From NCBI GenBank assembly GCA_031267685.1, contig JAIRYV010000009.1:31959-95958 (forward strand): DNA of 64,000 nucleotides, given 5' to 3'. Made by a program: the position numbers and the translations under genes. This DNA comes from Treponema sp. GTDB lineage: Bacteria > Spirochaetota > Spirochaetia > Treponematales > Breznakiellaceae. Shown here piece after piece: positions 42,843 to 51,432 of this stretch. The first letter of the stretch is position 1. Each line of letters opens with the position of its first letter. A model generated the notes under the pieces. The model was given only the letters and a program-made list of their open reading frames with translations. It was not told where the DNA came from and searched no databases.

Positions 42843-43709
42843 ATGAACAGAATCATTGAAAAAAAGCAGCTATCTGCGGAGGTGTTTGAGATGGTGGTGG
42901 AAGCGCCCCGCATTGCCCGATCACGCAAGGCGGGGCAGTTTGTCATGATCCAGATTGACACTGAGTGGGGCGAGCGTATTCCACTTACCATCGCGGATGC
43001 TGATGCTGAACAGGGAACCCTTACCCTGGTGTTTCAGACGGTTGGAGCAACGACGCATAAGCTAGCGGTCAAGGGGCCGGGCGCGTATATTGAAAACATT
43101 TTGGGGCCGTTGGGCAATCCGACTCATGTTGAAAACTTCGGTTCTGTGGTTTGTGTAGGGGGTGGCATTGGGGTTGCGCCACTTTTCCCTATAGCTCAGG
43201 CGATGAAAGAAGCCGGGAACCATGTTTCGGTTATCATTGGAGCGCGGAACAAGGACCTGGTGATCTTCGAGGATCGGATGCGCGGCTTTGCGGATGAGTT
43301 GACCATTGTTACGGACGACGGTTCTTATGGTAAGAAGGGGATTGTTACCGTACCGCTGAAGGAGTATTGCGCGGCGACTCCGAAGCCGGACCTTGCGGTG
43401 GCTATTGGCCCGCCAATTATGATGAAGTTTTGTGCGAAAACAACTGCTGACTTTGACGTGCCGCTGATCGTGTCGCTCAATACCATTATGGTTGATGGCA
43501 CGGGTATGTGTGGTGGGTGTCGCGTTACGGTGGGAAATGAGACGAAGTTTGTTTGCGTTGATGGTCCAGAATTCGATGGGCATCATGTTAATTTTGATAC
43601 TATGATGTTCCGTATGCGTTCTTATCGGGAACGGGAAGAGGCTGATCATCACAAGTGTCATCTTGAACTGGGTTTGGAAAACATGCAGGCAGTGGGAGGC
43701 GCACGATGA
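42843..43709 (+). CDS. nfnA: NfnA: NAD(H)-side subunit of electron-bifurcating transhydrogenase
   Basis: The 288-residue protein has an FAD-binding barrel (AGQFVMIQI, RIPLTIAD), an NAD-binding domain (VVCVGGGIGVAPLFPIA) and a C-terminal cysteine cluster for a [2Fe-2S] centre (MCGGCRVTV, KFVCVDGPEFD). With NfnB it couples NADH and reduced ferredoxin to NADP+ reduction in anaerobes. GGAGG six bases before the ATG at 42843 fixes the start. Its TGA overlaps the nfnB start by four bases. Such proteins are often annotated as sulfide dehydrogenase or dihydroorotate dehydrogenase electron-transfer subunits. Confidence 0.9.
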   Translation: MNRIIEKKQLSAEVFEMVVEAPRIARSRKAGQFVMIQIDTEWGERIPLTIADADAEQGTLTLVFQTVGATTHKLAVKGPGAYIENILGPLGNPTHVENFGSVVCVGGGIGVAPLFPIAQAMKEAGNHVSVIIGARNKDLVIFEDRMRGFADELTIVTDDGSYGKKGIVTVPLKEYCAATPKPDLAVAIGPPIMMKFCAKTTADFDVPLIVSLNTIMVDGTGMCGGCRVTVGNETKFVCVDGPEFDGHHVNFDTMMFRMRSYREREEADHHKCHLELGLENMQAVGGAR

Positions 43710-45205
43710 GTGAAGAAATACTAAAGCCAGAGGAGCTTGATGCTAAAGCGCGGGCTATTCTGAAGCTTATACAGTCCCGTAAGCAGCAGGGGCTGACGCC
43801 CAGGGATCGGATCGCCATTCCTGTGCAGGATATGCCGAGTCAGGACCCGCTTGTTCGTGCTAAGACCGTAACAGAGGTGGCTTTAGGCTATAGTGAGGGT
43901 CAGGCGCGGGTTGAGGCGGAGCGTTGTCTTGGCTGTAGGAATGCGCCCTGTGTTGGGGGCTGTCCTGTGGGCGTGCCGATTCCTCGCTTTATTGCAGAAA
44001 TTCAGAAGGGTGATTTTAAGGCTGCTGTGGATATTGTTAAACAGACGAATTTGCTTCCGGCGGTTTGTGGTCGGGTTTGTCCCCAGGAGAAGCAGTGTCA
44101 AGCCGAGTGTACGTTGGGGAAAAGCCTCAAGAGTGTGGAAAAGGCTGTTGCCATAGGCCGGCTTGAGCGCTTTGTGGCGGATTGGGAGCGGAACAATGGC
44201 AAAGTAACAACGCCGACGGTGAAATTTAGTACTGGCAAGAAGGTTGCGGTTATTGGTTCTGGCCCTGCGGGGCTTACGGTTGCGGCTGATCTTGCGCGTG
44301 TCGGGCATGAGATTACGATTTTCGAGGCGCTCCACAAGGTCGGTGGGGTTATGGCCTATGGCATTCCTGAATTCCGGCTTCCCAAGTCGATTGTTCAGGC
44401 CGAAGTAAACACACTTACTGCCATGGGCGTGCATATTGAAACAAATTTTCTTGTTGGCCGTACTGGTTCGCTTGAAGAGCTTTTTAGCAACGATGGCTAT
44501 GATGCGGTTTTCATTGGTGCGGGTGCAGGCTTGCCCAAGTTTCTGGACATACCTGGTGAGCATCTGGCTGGTGTGTTAAGCGCCAATGAGTATCTGACCC
44601 GTGCTAATCTTATGAAGGCGTATGAGCCGGGAAAGGCCGCGACGCCCATGTTCGAGTCTAAGGTTGTCGTGGTGGTTGGTGGTGGGAATGTGGCGATGGA
44701 CGCGGCGCGTATGGCGCTCAGGCTTGGTGCGGAACAGGTTCATGTGGTTTATCGCCGAACCCGCACTGAGATGCCAGCTCGTGCTGAAGAGGTTGCTCAC
44801 GCTGAGGAAGAGGGCGTTATCTTTGACTTTTTGCGCAATCCCACTCGTATCCTAGGCAATGAGCTTGCCCAAATAGCGAACATAGAGCTACAAAAGTTCG
44901 AGCTTGGCGCGCCTGATGCTTCTGGTCGCCGTAGTCCTGTACCTATTGCCAGCTCGGAGTATCTGTTCGAGTGCGATACTGTCATTGTAGCCCTGGGCAA
45001 CGAACCGAATCCTCTGCTTCCGCGAACTGTCCCAAATTTGGAGACTGACAAGCGGGGGCGTATTGTGGTGAACGCAGACCAGAAGACGTCGCTTGACGCG
45101 GTTTACGCGGGTGGCGACATAGTTTTGGGCGCGGCCACTGTGATTCTCGCTATGGGTGATGGCCGCAAAGCCGCAGCTGCAATCAACGCACAGCTTAGCG
45201 CATAA
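43706..45205 (+). CDS. nfnB: NfnB: NADP(H)-side subunit (glutamate synthase small-chain-like)
   Basis: The 499-residue flavoprotein has N-terminal 4Fe-4S motifs (CLGCRNAPCVGGCP; CGRVCPQEKQC), an FAD loop (VAVIGSGPAGLTVAADL) and an NADPH loop (VVVVGGGNVAMDAARMA). Alone it would be called a glutamate synthase small subunit (GltD/GltA), but the overlapping nfnA gene and absence of a GltB gene favour the Nfn complex, which bifurcates electrons between ferredoxin, NADH and NADPH. Two hairpins downstream end the operon. Confidence 0.9.
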   Translation: MSEEILKPEELDAKARAILKLIQSRKQQGLTPRDRIAIPVQDMPSQDPLVRAKTVTEVALGYSEGQARVEAERCLGCRNAPCVGGCPVGVPIPRFIAEIQKGDFKAAVDIVKQTNLLPAVCGRVCPQEKQCQAECTLGKSLKSVEKAVAIGRLERFVADWERNNGKVTTPTVKFSTGKKVAVIGSGPAGLTVAADLARVGHEITIFEALHKVGGVMAYGIPEFRLPKSIVQAEVNTLTAMGVHIETNFLVGRTGSLEELFSNDGYDAVFIGAGAGLPKFLDIPGEHLAGVLSANEYLTRANLMKAYEPGKAATPMFESKVVVVVGGGNVAMDAARMALRLGAEQVHVVYRRTRTEMPARAEEVAHAEEEGVIFDFLRNPTRILGNELAQIANIELQKFELGAPDASGRRSPVPIASSEYLFECDTVIVALGNEPNPLLPRTVPNLETDKRGRIVVNADQKTSLDAVYAGGDIVLGAATVILAMGDGRKAAAAINAQLSA

Positions 45206-45240
45206 AAAAGAGGGGGCTTATCGGCTTCCTTTTTGCTTGA

Positions 45241-45311
45241 GACGCGGTATCAGGGTGGTGTCAGAGACGCGGTATCAAGAGCGAAGTGTCAGATGTGGTA
45301 TCAGAAAAGTC
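45241..45311. repeat. Short irregular repeat of GGTATCA/GTGTCA units
   Basis: GAGACGCGGTATCA occurs twice, interleaved with GGGTGGTGTCA, AGAGCGAAGTGTCA and GATGTGGTATCA. The shared GGTATCA-G is also part of the 24-bp array at 59642. Spacing is not regular. Confidence 0.55.
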
Positions 45312-45324
45312 TGATAGCAAAAGT

Positions 45325-45359
45325 CAAAAGCCCCCTGCGCTAAAGACAAGGGGCTTTTG
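45325..45359. terminator. Bidirectional terminator between nfnB and htpG
   Basis: CAAAAGCCCC (45325-45334) and GGGGCTTTTG (45350-45359) form a 10-bp stem with A and T ends on both sides, between convergent genes. Confidence 0.8.
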
Positions 45360-45384
45360 GCGGTTTTGATAACGGTATCTTGAG

Positions 45385-45414
45385 ACTGTTCCAAAACCAA
45401 AGTTTTGGAACAGT
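45385..45414 (-). terminator. Perfect 13-bp hairpin after htpG
   Basis: ACTGTTCCAAAAC, CAAA loop, GTTTTGGAACAGT, 14 bases beyond the htpG stop. It is a second, separate hairpin from 45325-45359. Confidence 0.65.
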
Positions 45415-45427
45415 GCATTTTGCTCCG

Positions 45428-47287
45428 CTACAAGGTGAGCAGGCGGTTCAGGCGCTTTACGAAATCAGCCGGGTCTTTGAGCTTTATGCCTTCCACAAGC
45501 AGGGCTTGATCGAGCAAGACGCCAGCGGTATCGGCGATTTGCGCTTCGTCTGCAACATCCTTGATACGGGACACAATGGGGTGATCGCCGTTTATCTCAA
45601 GAATGGGCTTTATGTCGGGAACCTCAGTTTGTCCCATAGCTCTGAGCATCTGTGCCATCTGGATTGACGGGTCGTTTTCGTCGGCGACAATGCAGGAAGG
45701 AGAATCAAGGAGGCGACGGGACAGTTTCACGTCCTTAACTCGATCCCCCAGGGCTTTCTTGATCCGGTCAATCAGCGGCTGTATCTCCTTCTCAGCCTTC
45801 TTGTCCTTCTTCTTGCCCAGTTCCTCGTCAGCGCCAGCGCGGTTCACAGCCTTGATATCCCATTCCTTGTACTTGCCGATTTGGGGGATAACAATATCGT
45901 CGATATCGTCGTCCATAATAAGCACTTCGATCTCTTGGGCAGTATATGCCTCAAGGAGTGGGGAAGCGCGGAGGGTTTTCTCATCACCACCAGCAATGTA
46001 GTAGATGCTCTTCTGATCGCTCTTCATGCGGGAGACATAGTCGGCAAAGCTGACCCTGCCTTCCTGAGTGCTGCTCTTGAAGCGCACCAGTTCAAGGAGC
46101 GGCTCACGATTGCCCCAGTCCTGATACAAGCCCTCTTTGAGAGGCCGATTAAACTCGCTGATGAACGTATCCCACTTTTCCTTGTTGTTATCCGCCACGT
46201 TCTTAAACTCACTGAGGAGCTTGTTTACTGAGGCGTTTTTGATGTTGAGCAGGATTTTGTTCTGCTGGAGTATCTCACGGCTCACGTTCAGAGGCAGGTC
46301 TTCTGAGTCAATCACGCCTCGTACAAAGCGTAACCAACTTGGCATAAGCTCTTTGTCGTCGTCAGTGATGAAGACCCGCTTCACATAGAGCTTGACCCCG
46401 GGCTTATAGTCCACGTTGTACAGGTCGAAAGGCGCTTTTTTCGGTACATAGAACAGTGTGGAGTATTCGAGCGTGCCTTCGGCGTGGGTATGCAGATAAA
46501 AGAGCGGCTCATCGCTGTCATGGCCAAGCTGTTTGTAGAACTCCTCGTAGTCTTCTTTCTTGAGTTCAGACTTAGGTCGCTGCCATATTGCCGAGCCAGA
46601 GTTGATCTTGTCGGTTTTGGTTTTGCTTGATTTAACCTTACCCTTATCGTCATACTCGTTTTCGTCATAGATGAGATAGATGGGGAAGGCCACGTGGTTT
46701 GAGTACCGTTTGATGATGTCTTCGATGGACCAGCGGTTTGCGTATTCGATGCCGTCCTCGTTGAGGTGCAAGATCACGGTGGTTCCCTGGGTTTCACGGG
46801 AAGCGGGCAGGATATCAAAGCCCTCTTTGCCGTCGCTGATCCACTTCCACGCCGCGCCTTCGCCAGCCTTACGGCTGATAACCTCGATACGTTCCGCAAC
46901 CATGAAGGCTGAATAGAAGCCAACCCCGAACTGGCCGATGAGGTTGGAGTTTTTCTTCGCATCCTCGCTGAGTTTTTCAAGGAATGCCCGTGTTCCTGAA
47001 CGCGCAATGGTTCCGAGCGACTCGATCAAGTCGGTTTCGTTCATGCCGATCCCATTGTCCGCGATGGTGAGGGTCTTCGCATCCTTGTTAAACGAAAGAT
47101 CAATACGCGGATCAAAGCTTAGGTCCTTGTACGAATCATCGGCGACCGTCAGGTACTTGAGCTTATCCAGCGCATCCGAGGCGTTGGAAACCAGCTCCCG
47201 CAGGAAAATCTCGCGGTTTGAATAGAGCGAGTGAATGATGAGATTGAGTAGCTGGTTTACTTCGGTTTGAAACTGGCGTTGTGCCAT
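45428..47287 (-). CDS. htpG: Molecular chaperone HtpG (Hsp90)
   Basis: The 619-residue chaperone has the Hsp90 ATP-binding N-domain (LVSNASDALDKLKYL, ADNGIGMNETDLIE, IGQFGVGFYSAFMVA), the middle domain (GVIDSEDLPLNVSREILQQN) and the dimerising C-domain. Its length is typical. AGGAG lies eight bases before the ATG. A 9-bp inverted repeat CATTAGGAA/TTCCTAATG (47343-47351, 47394-47402) in the upstream spacer could be a control site; it is not the CIRCE sequence. Confidence 0.97.
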   Translation of the reverse strand: MAQRQFQTEVNQLLNLIIHSLYSNREIFLRELVSNASDALDKLKYLTVADDSYKDLSFDPRIDLSFNKDAKTLTIADNGIGMNETDLIESLGTIARSGTRAFLEKLSEDAKKNSNLIGQFGVGFYSAFMVAERIEVISRKAGEGAAWKWISDGKEGFDILPASRETQGTTVILHLNEDGIEYANRWSIEDIIKRYSNHVAFPIYLIYDENEYDDKGKVKSSKTKTDKINSGSAIWQRPKSELKKEDYEEFYKQLGHDSDEPLFYLHTHAEGTLEYSTLFYVPKKAPFDLYNVDYKPGVKLYVKRVFITDDDKELMPSWLRFVRGVIDSEDLPLNVSREILQQNKILLNIKNASVNKLLSEFKNVADNNKEKWDTFISEFNRPLKEGLYQDWGNREPLLELVRFKSSTQEGRVSFADYVSRMKSDQKSIYYIAGGDEKTLRASPLLEAYTAQEIEVLIMDDDIDDIVIPQIGKYKEWDIKAVNRAGADEELGKKKDKKAEKEIQPLIDRIKKALGDRVKDVKLSRRLLDSPSCIVADENDPSIQMAQMLRAMGQTEVPDIKPILEINGDHPIVSRIKDVADEAQIADTAGVLLDQALLVEGIKLKDPADFVKRLNRLLTL

Positions 47288-47427
47288 AGGTAAGTCTCCT
47301 TTTAATATTGTGTTATTAATAGTAAGATACTAAGAGACAACTCATTAGGAAAGCCCTAGCGCGTATAAGATTTGGAGGCGCTGTTGGGTATGATTCCTAA
47401 TGTTATGCGCGGAAGCTGGGCTTCTGT

Positions 47428-47443
47428 GGTGTTCCAAAACACC
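47428..47443 (-). terminator. Small hairpin after the Ig/beta-prism gene
   Basis: GGTGTT, CCAA, AACACC lies four bases beyond the stop of the gene at 47447. It contains the TTCCAAAA core also seen at 42322 and 45385. Confidence 0.5.
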
Positions 47444-47446
47444 CGC

Positions 47447-48421
47447 TTACCACATAAACGGTCTCTTATGCACCATCAGGAATATCCAGTTTGCGGTAGG
47501 CTGTTCCTTATTCAGGTCGGCGCGCTCAGTTAACCCGATATACTCTCCTCCAGTATAGTATACCCATGAATAACCAGGCAGCGTTTGATTGTCAGCTTCG
47601 ATTCTCCGACTATAGCTCCCGATAAAATCAATGGCCTGGGTATCGGACGGGTTAACCTTGCGATACACCAAATAGAGATAACTGGTGTTAGGGTGTCCCT
47701 TGTTAAGATCGACATCAATCTTGGTCCAGCCTGCGGGCGGCTGGACCTGGTCTACAAGTATGGCAATTTCCGCAATAGCTTCATGCTTGTTCGCTTCTGA
47801 CTCGGTCCTGTAGGCAAAGCGTATCCAGTCTCCTAGTCCGCCATCACCAGCGTTTGCATTCAAAATGTTACCCTGGTCTGGATCATAGAGGTCATCTTTT
47901 ACCCAGTTTGTATAACCAGAAGGAAGAGCAGAGTTTGGTTCTGTTGGATAGGTCCAGACGTTAACGGCGGTAACATAACTGGGCGTCCCGGCGCTCTGCA
48001 CCACCGAGGTATTTACGCTTACCTCGGCGTATGCACTTACCGTCTTTGCTGTTTTGTTCCCGCTTGCATTGTTGTTCGTATTAGTAACAACAACGTAGTA
48101 ATAGTAGATCCCAGCCATTTCTGTGGAGGGCATATAGGCGGCTTCTGTTCCAACGCTGGTTCCTCCAGTGTTATCAGCCTGGTCACTGCTAAACCACTGG
48201 TAGGAGAGGGTTCCGCCGTCGCTTACCCTTGCCGTAACGCTCAGAGGTGAGGCGTTGTCGTTCTGGAGATAGATCGCGCCCTCCGGCTGGGTGTCTATCA
48301 CTGGCACTGCCGCGTTAACCGGATGTTCTTTCTCCTTTCCGATCAGTTCATCGCATATCACTATACTGAATATCAGCGCCACACGCATAAGTGCAGCAAT
48401 TAACCACAATAGTTTCTTCAT
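47447..48421 (-). CDS. Exported protein with Ig-like domain and threefold beta-prism-like repeats
   Basis: The 324-residue protein begins with a signal peptide (KKLLWLIAALMRVALIFSIVIC; the final cysteine could be a lipid anchor). Residues ~40-135 form a bacterial Ig-like domain (IDTQPEGAIYLQ, LSYQWFSSD, IYYYYVVVTNT). The rest holds three similar blocks: YTNWVKDDL...GDWIRFAYR, GWTKIDVDLNKG...YLYLVYRK and LTERADLNKE...WIFLMVHKR. The DLNK...Y-L-x-Y-R pattern resembles the MABP beta-prism that binds membranes in eukaryotic MVB12 and in some bacterial proteins. Function is unknown; a surface adhesin is a guess. Confidence 0.75.
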   Translation of the reverse strand: MKKLLWLIAALMRVALIFSIVICDELIGKEKEHPVNAAVPVIDTQPEGAIYLQNDNASPLSVTARVSDGGTLSYQWFSSDQADNTGGTSVGTEAAYMPSTEMAGIYYYYVVVTNTNNNASGNKTAKTVSAYAEVSVNTSVVQSAGTPSYVTAVNVWTYPTEPNSALPSGYTNWVKDDLYDPDQGNILNANAGDGGLGDWIRFAYRTESEANKHEAIAEIAILVDQVQPPAGWTKIDVDLNKGHPNTSYLYLVYRKVNPSDTQAIDFIGSYSRRIEADNQTLPGYSWVYYTGGEYIGLTERADLNKEQPTANWIFLMVHKRPFMW

Positions 48422-48615
48422 ATAGCCTTCTTTGTAGAGAATCGGTATTCTTACGAGAAAACATAGGCCATGTATGCTGTTTAACTATACGGAAACAAGG
48501 ACTACAAAGCCGGTATCCTTTCAACGCAAACGATGTTTCTCATTAGCGCTTCACTGTACCGTCTCAACTGCATAAAGTAAAGGTGTTGGTTTAGCAACGG
48601 AATGTACAAGACCCA

Positions 48616-48644
48616 TTGCGTGAAGCGGTATTGATGTATAGACT
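48616..48644 (+). promoter_or_regulatory. Promoter of the SDR-like gene, probably leaderless
   Basis: TTGCGT (48616-48621), 17 bp, TAGACT (48639-48644), then ATATAC and the ATG at 48651, with no ribosome-binding site. Confidence 0.45.
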
Positions 48645-48650
48645 ATATAC

Positions 48651-49355
48651 ATGACAAGGGGTATCTTGATAGCAGGAAATGGTTCCGCTTTATCTTCGGC
48701 AGTCGCGGCTGAAGCGGGCAAGCGTGTTGAACACTTTGTGGCGGCGTTTATTCCCAACCGTCTTCAGTCGGTTGCGGGAAATGCGCAGACGATTGTCCAG
48801 CCGGCGAGGAGTGCGCAGATATCGCTTAACTGGAATCCGGGAAGCCCGGTTTCAGCCCGCACCTTACTCCTAGCCACTGAAAACCGGCTGGAGCGGATTG
48901 ATGATGCCATTCTGATATGCTCGCCGCCCTCAGTGTACAAGAGTCCAAGCGAGCTTGCCGCTACTGATGTCGAGATACTAGTCAACGATCATATTAAGGG
49001 CTGGTTCTTTCTGGTAAAGGAGCTGGTCTCAGTGTTCAAGGCGAAAAAGGCCGGTAATCTGGCATTTGTACTCTCGGAGTTTGACACCAAACACGGTCTC
49101 CTGTTTGACACGAAAGAAAACCGGCCTGACTTTGTAGGGCTTACGATTGCCGCGTCGTTTAGAGCCTTTAGTCAGGCCATGCTTGACTCGGCCATAGGCG
49201 AAAGCTTTCAAATTATAGGCTTCTCCGGGCCGGAAACCTGCGACGAGGCGGCTTTCGCGGCTTTTATCTTCAAGAGTATCGAGGAAGGTAACAAGCGTAA
49301 CACTGGTAAACTGTTACGCTTTGGTAAACGCGGCCTCAACTTGTTTAACAGGTGA
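48651..49355 (+). CDS. Conserved hypothetical protein with degenerate SDR-like fold
   Basis: The 234-residue soluble protein starts with a Rossmann-like strand-loop (GILIAGNGSALSSAVAAEAG) and follows the short-chain dehydrogenase strand-helix order (DDAILICSPP; VNDHIKGWFFLVKELVSVFK; GNLAFVLSEFD), but the Ser-Tyr-Lys catalytic set is not evident. It may bind a nucleotide without being a standard dehydrogenase. It precedes radC by 39 bases on the same strand. I know of no named relative; function unknown. Confidence 0.75.
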   Translation: MTRGILIAGNGSALSSAVAAEAGKRVEHFVAAFIPNRLQSVAGNAQTIVQPARSAQISLNWNPGSPVSARTLLLATENRLERIDDAILICSPPSVYKSPSELAATDVEILVNDHIKGWFFLVKELVSVFKAKKAGNLAFVLSEFDTKHGLLFDTKENRPDFVGLTIAASFRAFSQAMLDSAIGESFQIIGFSGPETCDEAAFAAFIFKSIEEGNKRNTGKLLRFGKRGLNLFNR

Positions 49356-49394
49356 GGGCAAAGTAAACATGCGCCTCAATGTCATATCAGCAGT

Positions 49395-50138
49395 ATGAAT
49401 GATTATGTTTCTTGTGAAGTCCGGGAAGTTGGAAGCAGCGCATCTCGGCAGAGTAAAAGTCCCCGTTTGCTTCCCATTGATGAGCGTCCGCGGGAAAAAC
49501 TTATCAATAAGGGGGCGACCGCGCTTTCAGATCGGGAACTGTTGGCCATACTGCTCAACGTCGGAATCAAAGGTAAGAATGTGAACATACTCGCCAAAGA
49601 ACTCCTTGAACTCCTTGATAAGGAAAACGGGATACCCACAGTGAAGGAACTCGCGCTTCTGGGCGGAATTGGGGAAACTAAGTCATGTTCCATTATCGCT
49701 ATGCTGGAATTCGGCAGACGACGCTGGGGCGCGGTAGGGACACGTGTTACTCAGCCAGAAGACATTTATGCCCTTATCCGCCACCACGCGGACCGGCGAC
49801 AGGAGTGTTTCATCTGCATCTCCCTCAACGGCGCTCACGAGGTTCTGTCCGTGCGCATCGTAACGATTGGGCTGGTGAACAAAACCATTGTGCATCCCCG
49901 CGAAGTGTTCGCGGACCCCATTCTCGACCGGTCAAGCGCTGTTGTTGTGGCGCATAACCACCCTTCCGGCCAGCTTTCCCCCTCGCCTGAAGATGATGAA
50001 GTAACGGATCGCCTTCGGGCAGCTGCAGAGATTCTGGGGCTGGGCTTTCTGGATCATCTCATCTTCTCCAACCGTTCTTTTTTCAGCTACCGGCAGAATG
50101 GCAGACTGAGCGGCGTGAATTCCGCTCAGCTTTTTTAA
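49395..50138 (+). CDS. radC: RadC family protein (JAMM/MPN+ domain)
   Basis: The 247-residue protein has the N-terminal helix-hairpin-helix-like region (NKGATALSDRELLAILLNVG) and the JAB/JAMM metal-binding domain with HPREVFADPILDRSS and AHNHPSGQLSPSPEDD, whose two histidines and aspartate would hold zinc. Despite the name, a role in DNA repair was withdrawn; RadC proteins occur with mobile elements and in chromosomes, biochemical role unknown. No clear ribosome-binding site precedes the ATG. Confidence 0.95.
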   Translation: MNDYVSCEVREVGSSASRQSKSPRLLPIDERPREKLINKGATALSDRELLAILLNVGIKGKNVNILAKELLELLDKENGIPTVKELALLGGIGETKSCSIIAMLEFGRRRWGAVGTRVTQPEDIYALIRHHADRRQECFICISLNGAHEVLSVRIVTIGLVNKTIVHPREVFADPILDRSSAVVVAHNHPSGQLSPSPEDDEVTDRLRAAAEILGLGFLDHLIFSNRSFFSYRQNGRLSGVNSAQLF

Positions 50139-50161
50139 GCACACTGCCAGAGCGTTTCGGG

Positions 50162-50638
50162 TTACGCCGGATAGTTCAGGTTCTCTGGAGACGGAGCCTT
50201 GAGTATCGCGGCGTAACGTTTTGTTTCCCACTGGGCCATGTCGAGGTTCTGGTCTTTCCAGTTACCGCACTCTTCAGGAGCTGCACCCGGAATCGCGCCC
50301 TCAAACGCGATGATCCAGCAGGCCATTTCTCGGAGAAGGGGAAGCACATCGCTCGAAGACAGTTTCCCTTCTAGTATAAGGTAGAAACCAGTACGGCAAC
50401 CCATAGGACCGAAGTATACAACGCGGTCTGCCCAAACCTTGTGGGAACGCAAGAAGGTCGCTCCGAGGTGTTCGAGCGTGTGGAGCGCGGGTACATCAAT
50501 GACCGGCTCCTTGTTCGGCTCTTTGAAACGCAGGTCAAAGGTGGTAAGCACGGTATCCCCGAACTTATCCTGACGGGACACATAGAGCCCGGGCTTTAAC
50601 CGCAGATGGTCCACTTGAAAGCTTGCAATCTTTTCCAT
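50162..50638 (-). CDS. luxS: S-ribosylhomocysteine lyase LuxS
   Basis: The 158-residue enzyme splits S-ribosylhomocysteine into homocysteine and DPD, the precursor of autoinducer-2. The metal ligands are H53 and H57 (LHTLEH) and C124 (PEECGN); the catalytic cysteine is C81 in MGCRTGFY. AAGGAG stands upstream. The gene follows mtnN by 47 bases on the same strand, so the two successive steps of methyl-cycle waste removal are encoded together. Confidence 0.97.
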   Translation of the reverse strand: MEKIASFQVDHLRLKPGLYVSRQDKFGDTVLTTFDLRFKEPNKEPVIDVPALHTLEHLGATFLRSHKVWADRVVYFGPMGCRTGFYLILEGKLSSSDVLPLLREMACWIIAFEGAIPGAAPEECGNWKDQNLDMAQWETKRYAAILKAPSPENLNYPA

Positions 50639-50685
50639 AAAAAACTCCTTAGTGTTAATTGGTTCATGGCCTAAGGGAGGACACG

Positions 50686-51396
50686 CTAATAATCACGAAC
50701 AACGCGGCGCACGATCTCTGCTGAGCGTTTTGCCGCCAGAGGCAGAAACTCGCTGGAGGTAATCGGCGACTCAACACCGGCGATGTCTGAGAGTGCACGG
50801 ATGATGAGCGCCGGCGTCCTGAACAGGTAGCAAGCGTGGGCAATAGCCGCGCCTTCCATCTCAACGGCCTTAATATCTGGGAACAAGGCTCTCACAGCCG
50901 CGATACGCTCCGGCTCATGCATGAAGGTATCACCTGAGCCGATAAGCCCGCGTATATGGTTAAACGTCGCGGGAAGCGCCTGTTCTTGCTTGAGCGTATC
51001 CACAGCCTGCTCCGCCTTAGTGATAAGGGCGGACGGGATCGGAAAAATCGTCGGCAACCCAGGCACCTGCCCCGGCGCGTAGTTAAACGCGGTAACGTCC
51101 ACATCGTAATACACAAGCCCATCAGAAATGATGGCGTCCCCGAAGGTCAGACTGTTGCCAATGCCGCCGGCTGAACCAGTGTTGATCACAAAGTCCGCTT
51201 GATACCGGTTCAGTAAGAGGGCGCAGCCTATTGCCGCGTTCACCTTGCCGATACCGCACCGCAGAAGCACCACTGGCTTTCCCTCAAGCTCACCAACAGA
51301 GAAGTCAAAACAGCCCACACTCTCAAGCCGCGCCTTAGTCATTGCCCCGCGAAGCATGATAATCTCATCTTCCATAGCTCCAATAATTCCAATCAT
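50686..51396 (-). CDS. mtnN: 5'-methylthioadenosine/S-adenosylhomocysteine nucleosidase
   Basis: From the ATG at 51396 (MIGIIGAMEDEI) the product is 236 residues, the normal size. Family marks include LLRCGIGKVNAAIGCALL, INTGSAGGIG, IGSGDTFMHEPERI and KAVEMEGAAIAHACY with the catalytic pair region ALSDIAG. It removes adenine from SAH and MTA, giving LuxS its substrate. A longer frame to 51483 is unlikely: TATACT lies six bases before 51396, with TTGACC 18 bp further, so the mRNA should begin at this ATG without a leader. Confidence 0.95.
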   Translation of the reverse strand: MIGIIGAMEDEIIMLRGAMTKARLESVGCFDFSVGELEGKPVVLLRCGIGKVNAAIGCALLLNRYQADFVINTGSAGGIGNSLTFGDAIISDGLVYYDVDVTAFNYAPGQVPGLPTIFPIPSALITKAEQAVDTLKQEQALPATFNHIRGLIGSGDTFMHEPERIAAVRALFPDIKAVEMEGAAIAHACYLFRTPALIIRALSDIAGVESPITSSEFLPLAAKRSAEIVRRVVRDY

Positions 51397-51402
51397 GGAT
51401 TG

Positions 51403-51432
51403 AGTATAGATCGTGTTAGCGACAAAGGTCAA
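51403..51432 (-). promoter_or_regulatory. Promoter of mtnN-luxS, probably leaderless
   Basis: On the minus strand TTGACC (51432-51427), 18 bp, TATACT (51408-51403), then CAATCC and the ATG at 51396. The best example of the leaderless layout in the window. Confidence 0.65.

Noticed and set aside
47343..47402. CIRCE element before htpG
   Set aside because: The inverted repeat is CATTAGGAA/TTCCTAATG with a 42-bp gap, unlike CIRCE in sequence and spacing.
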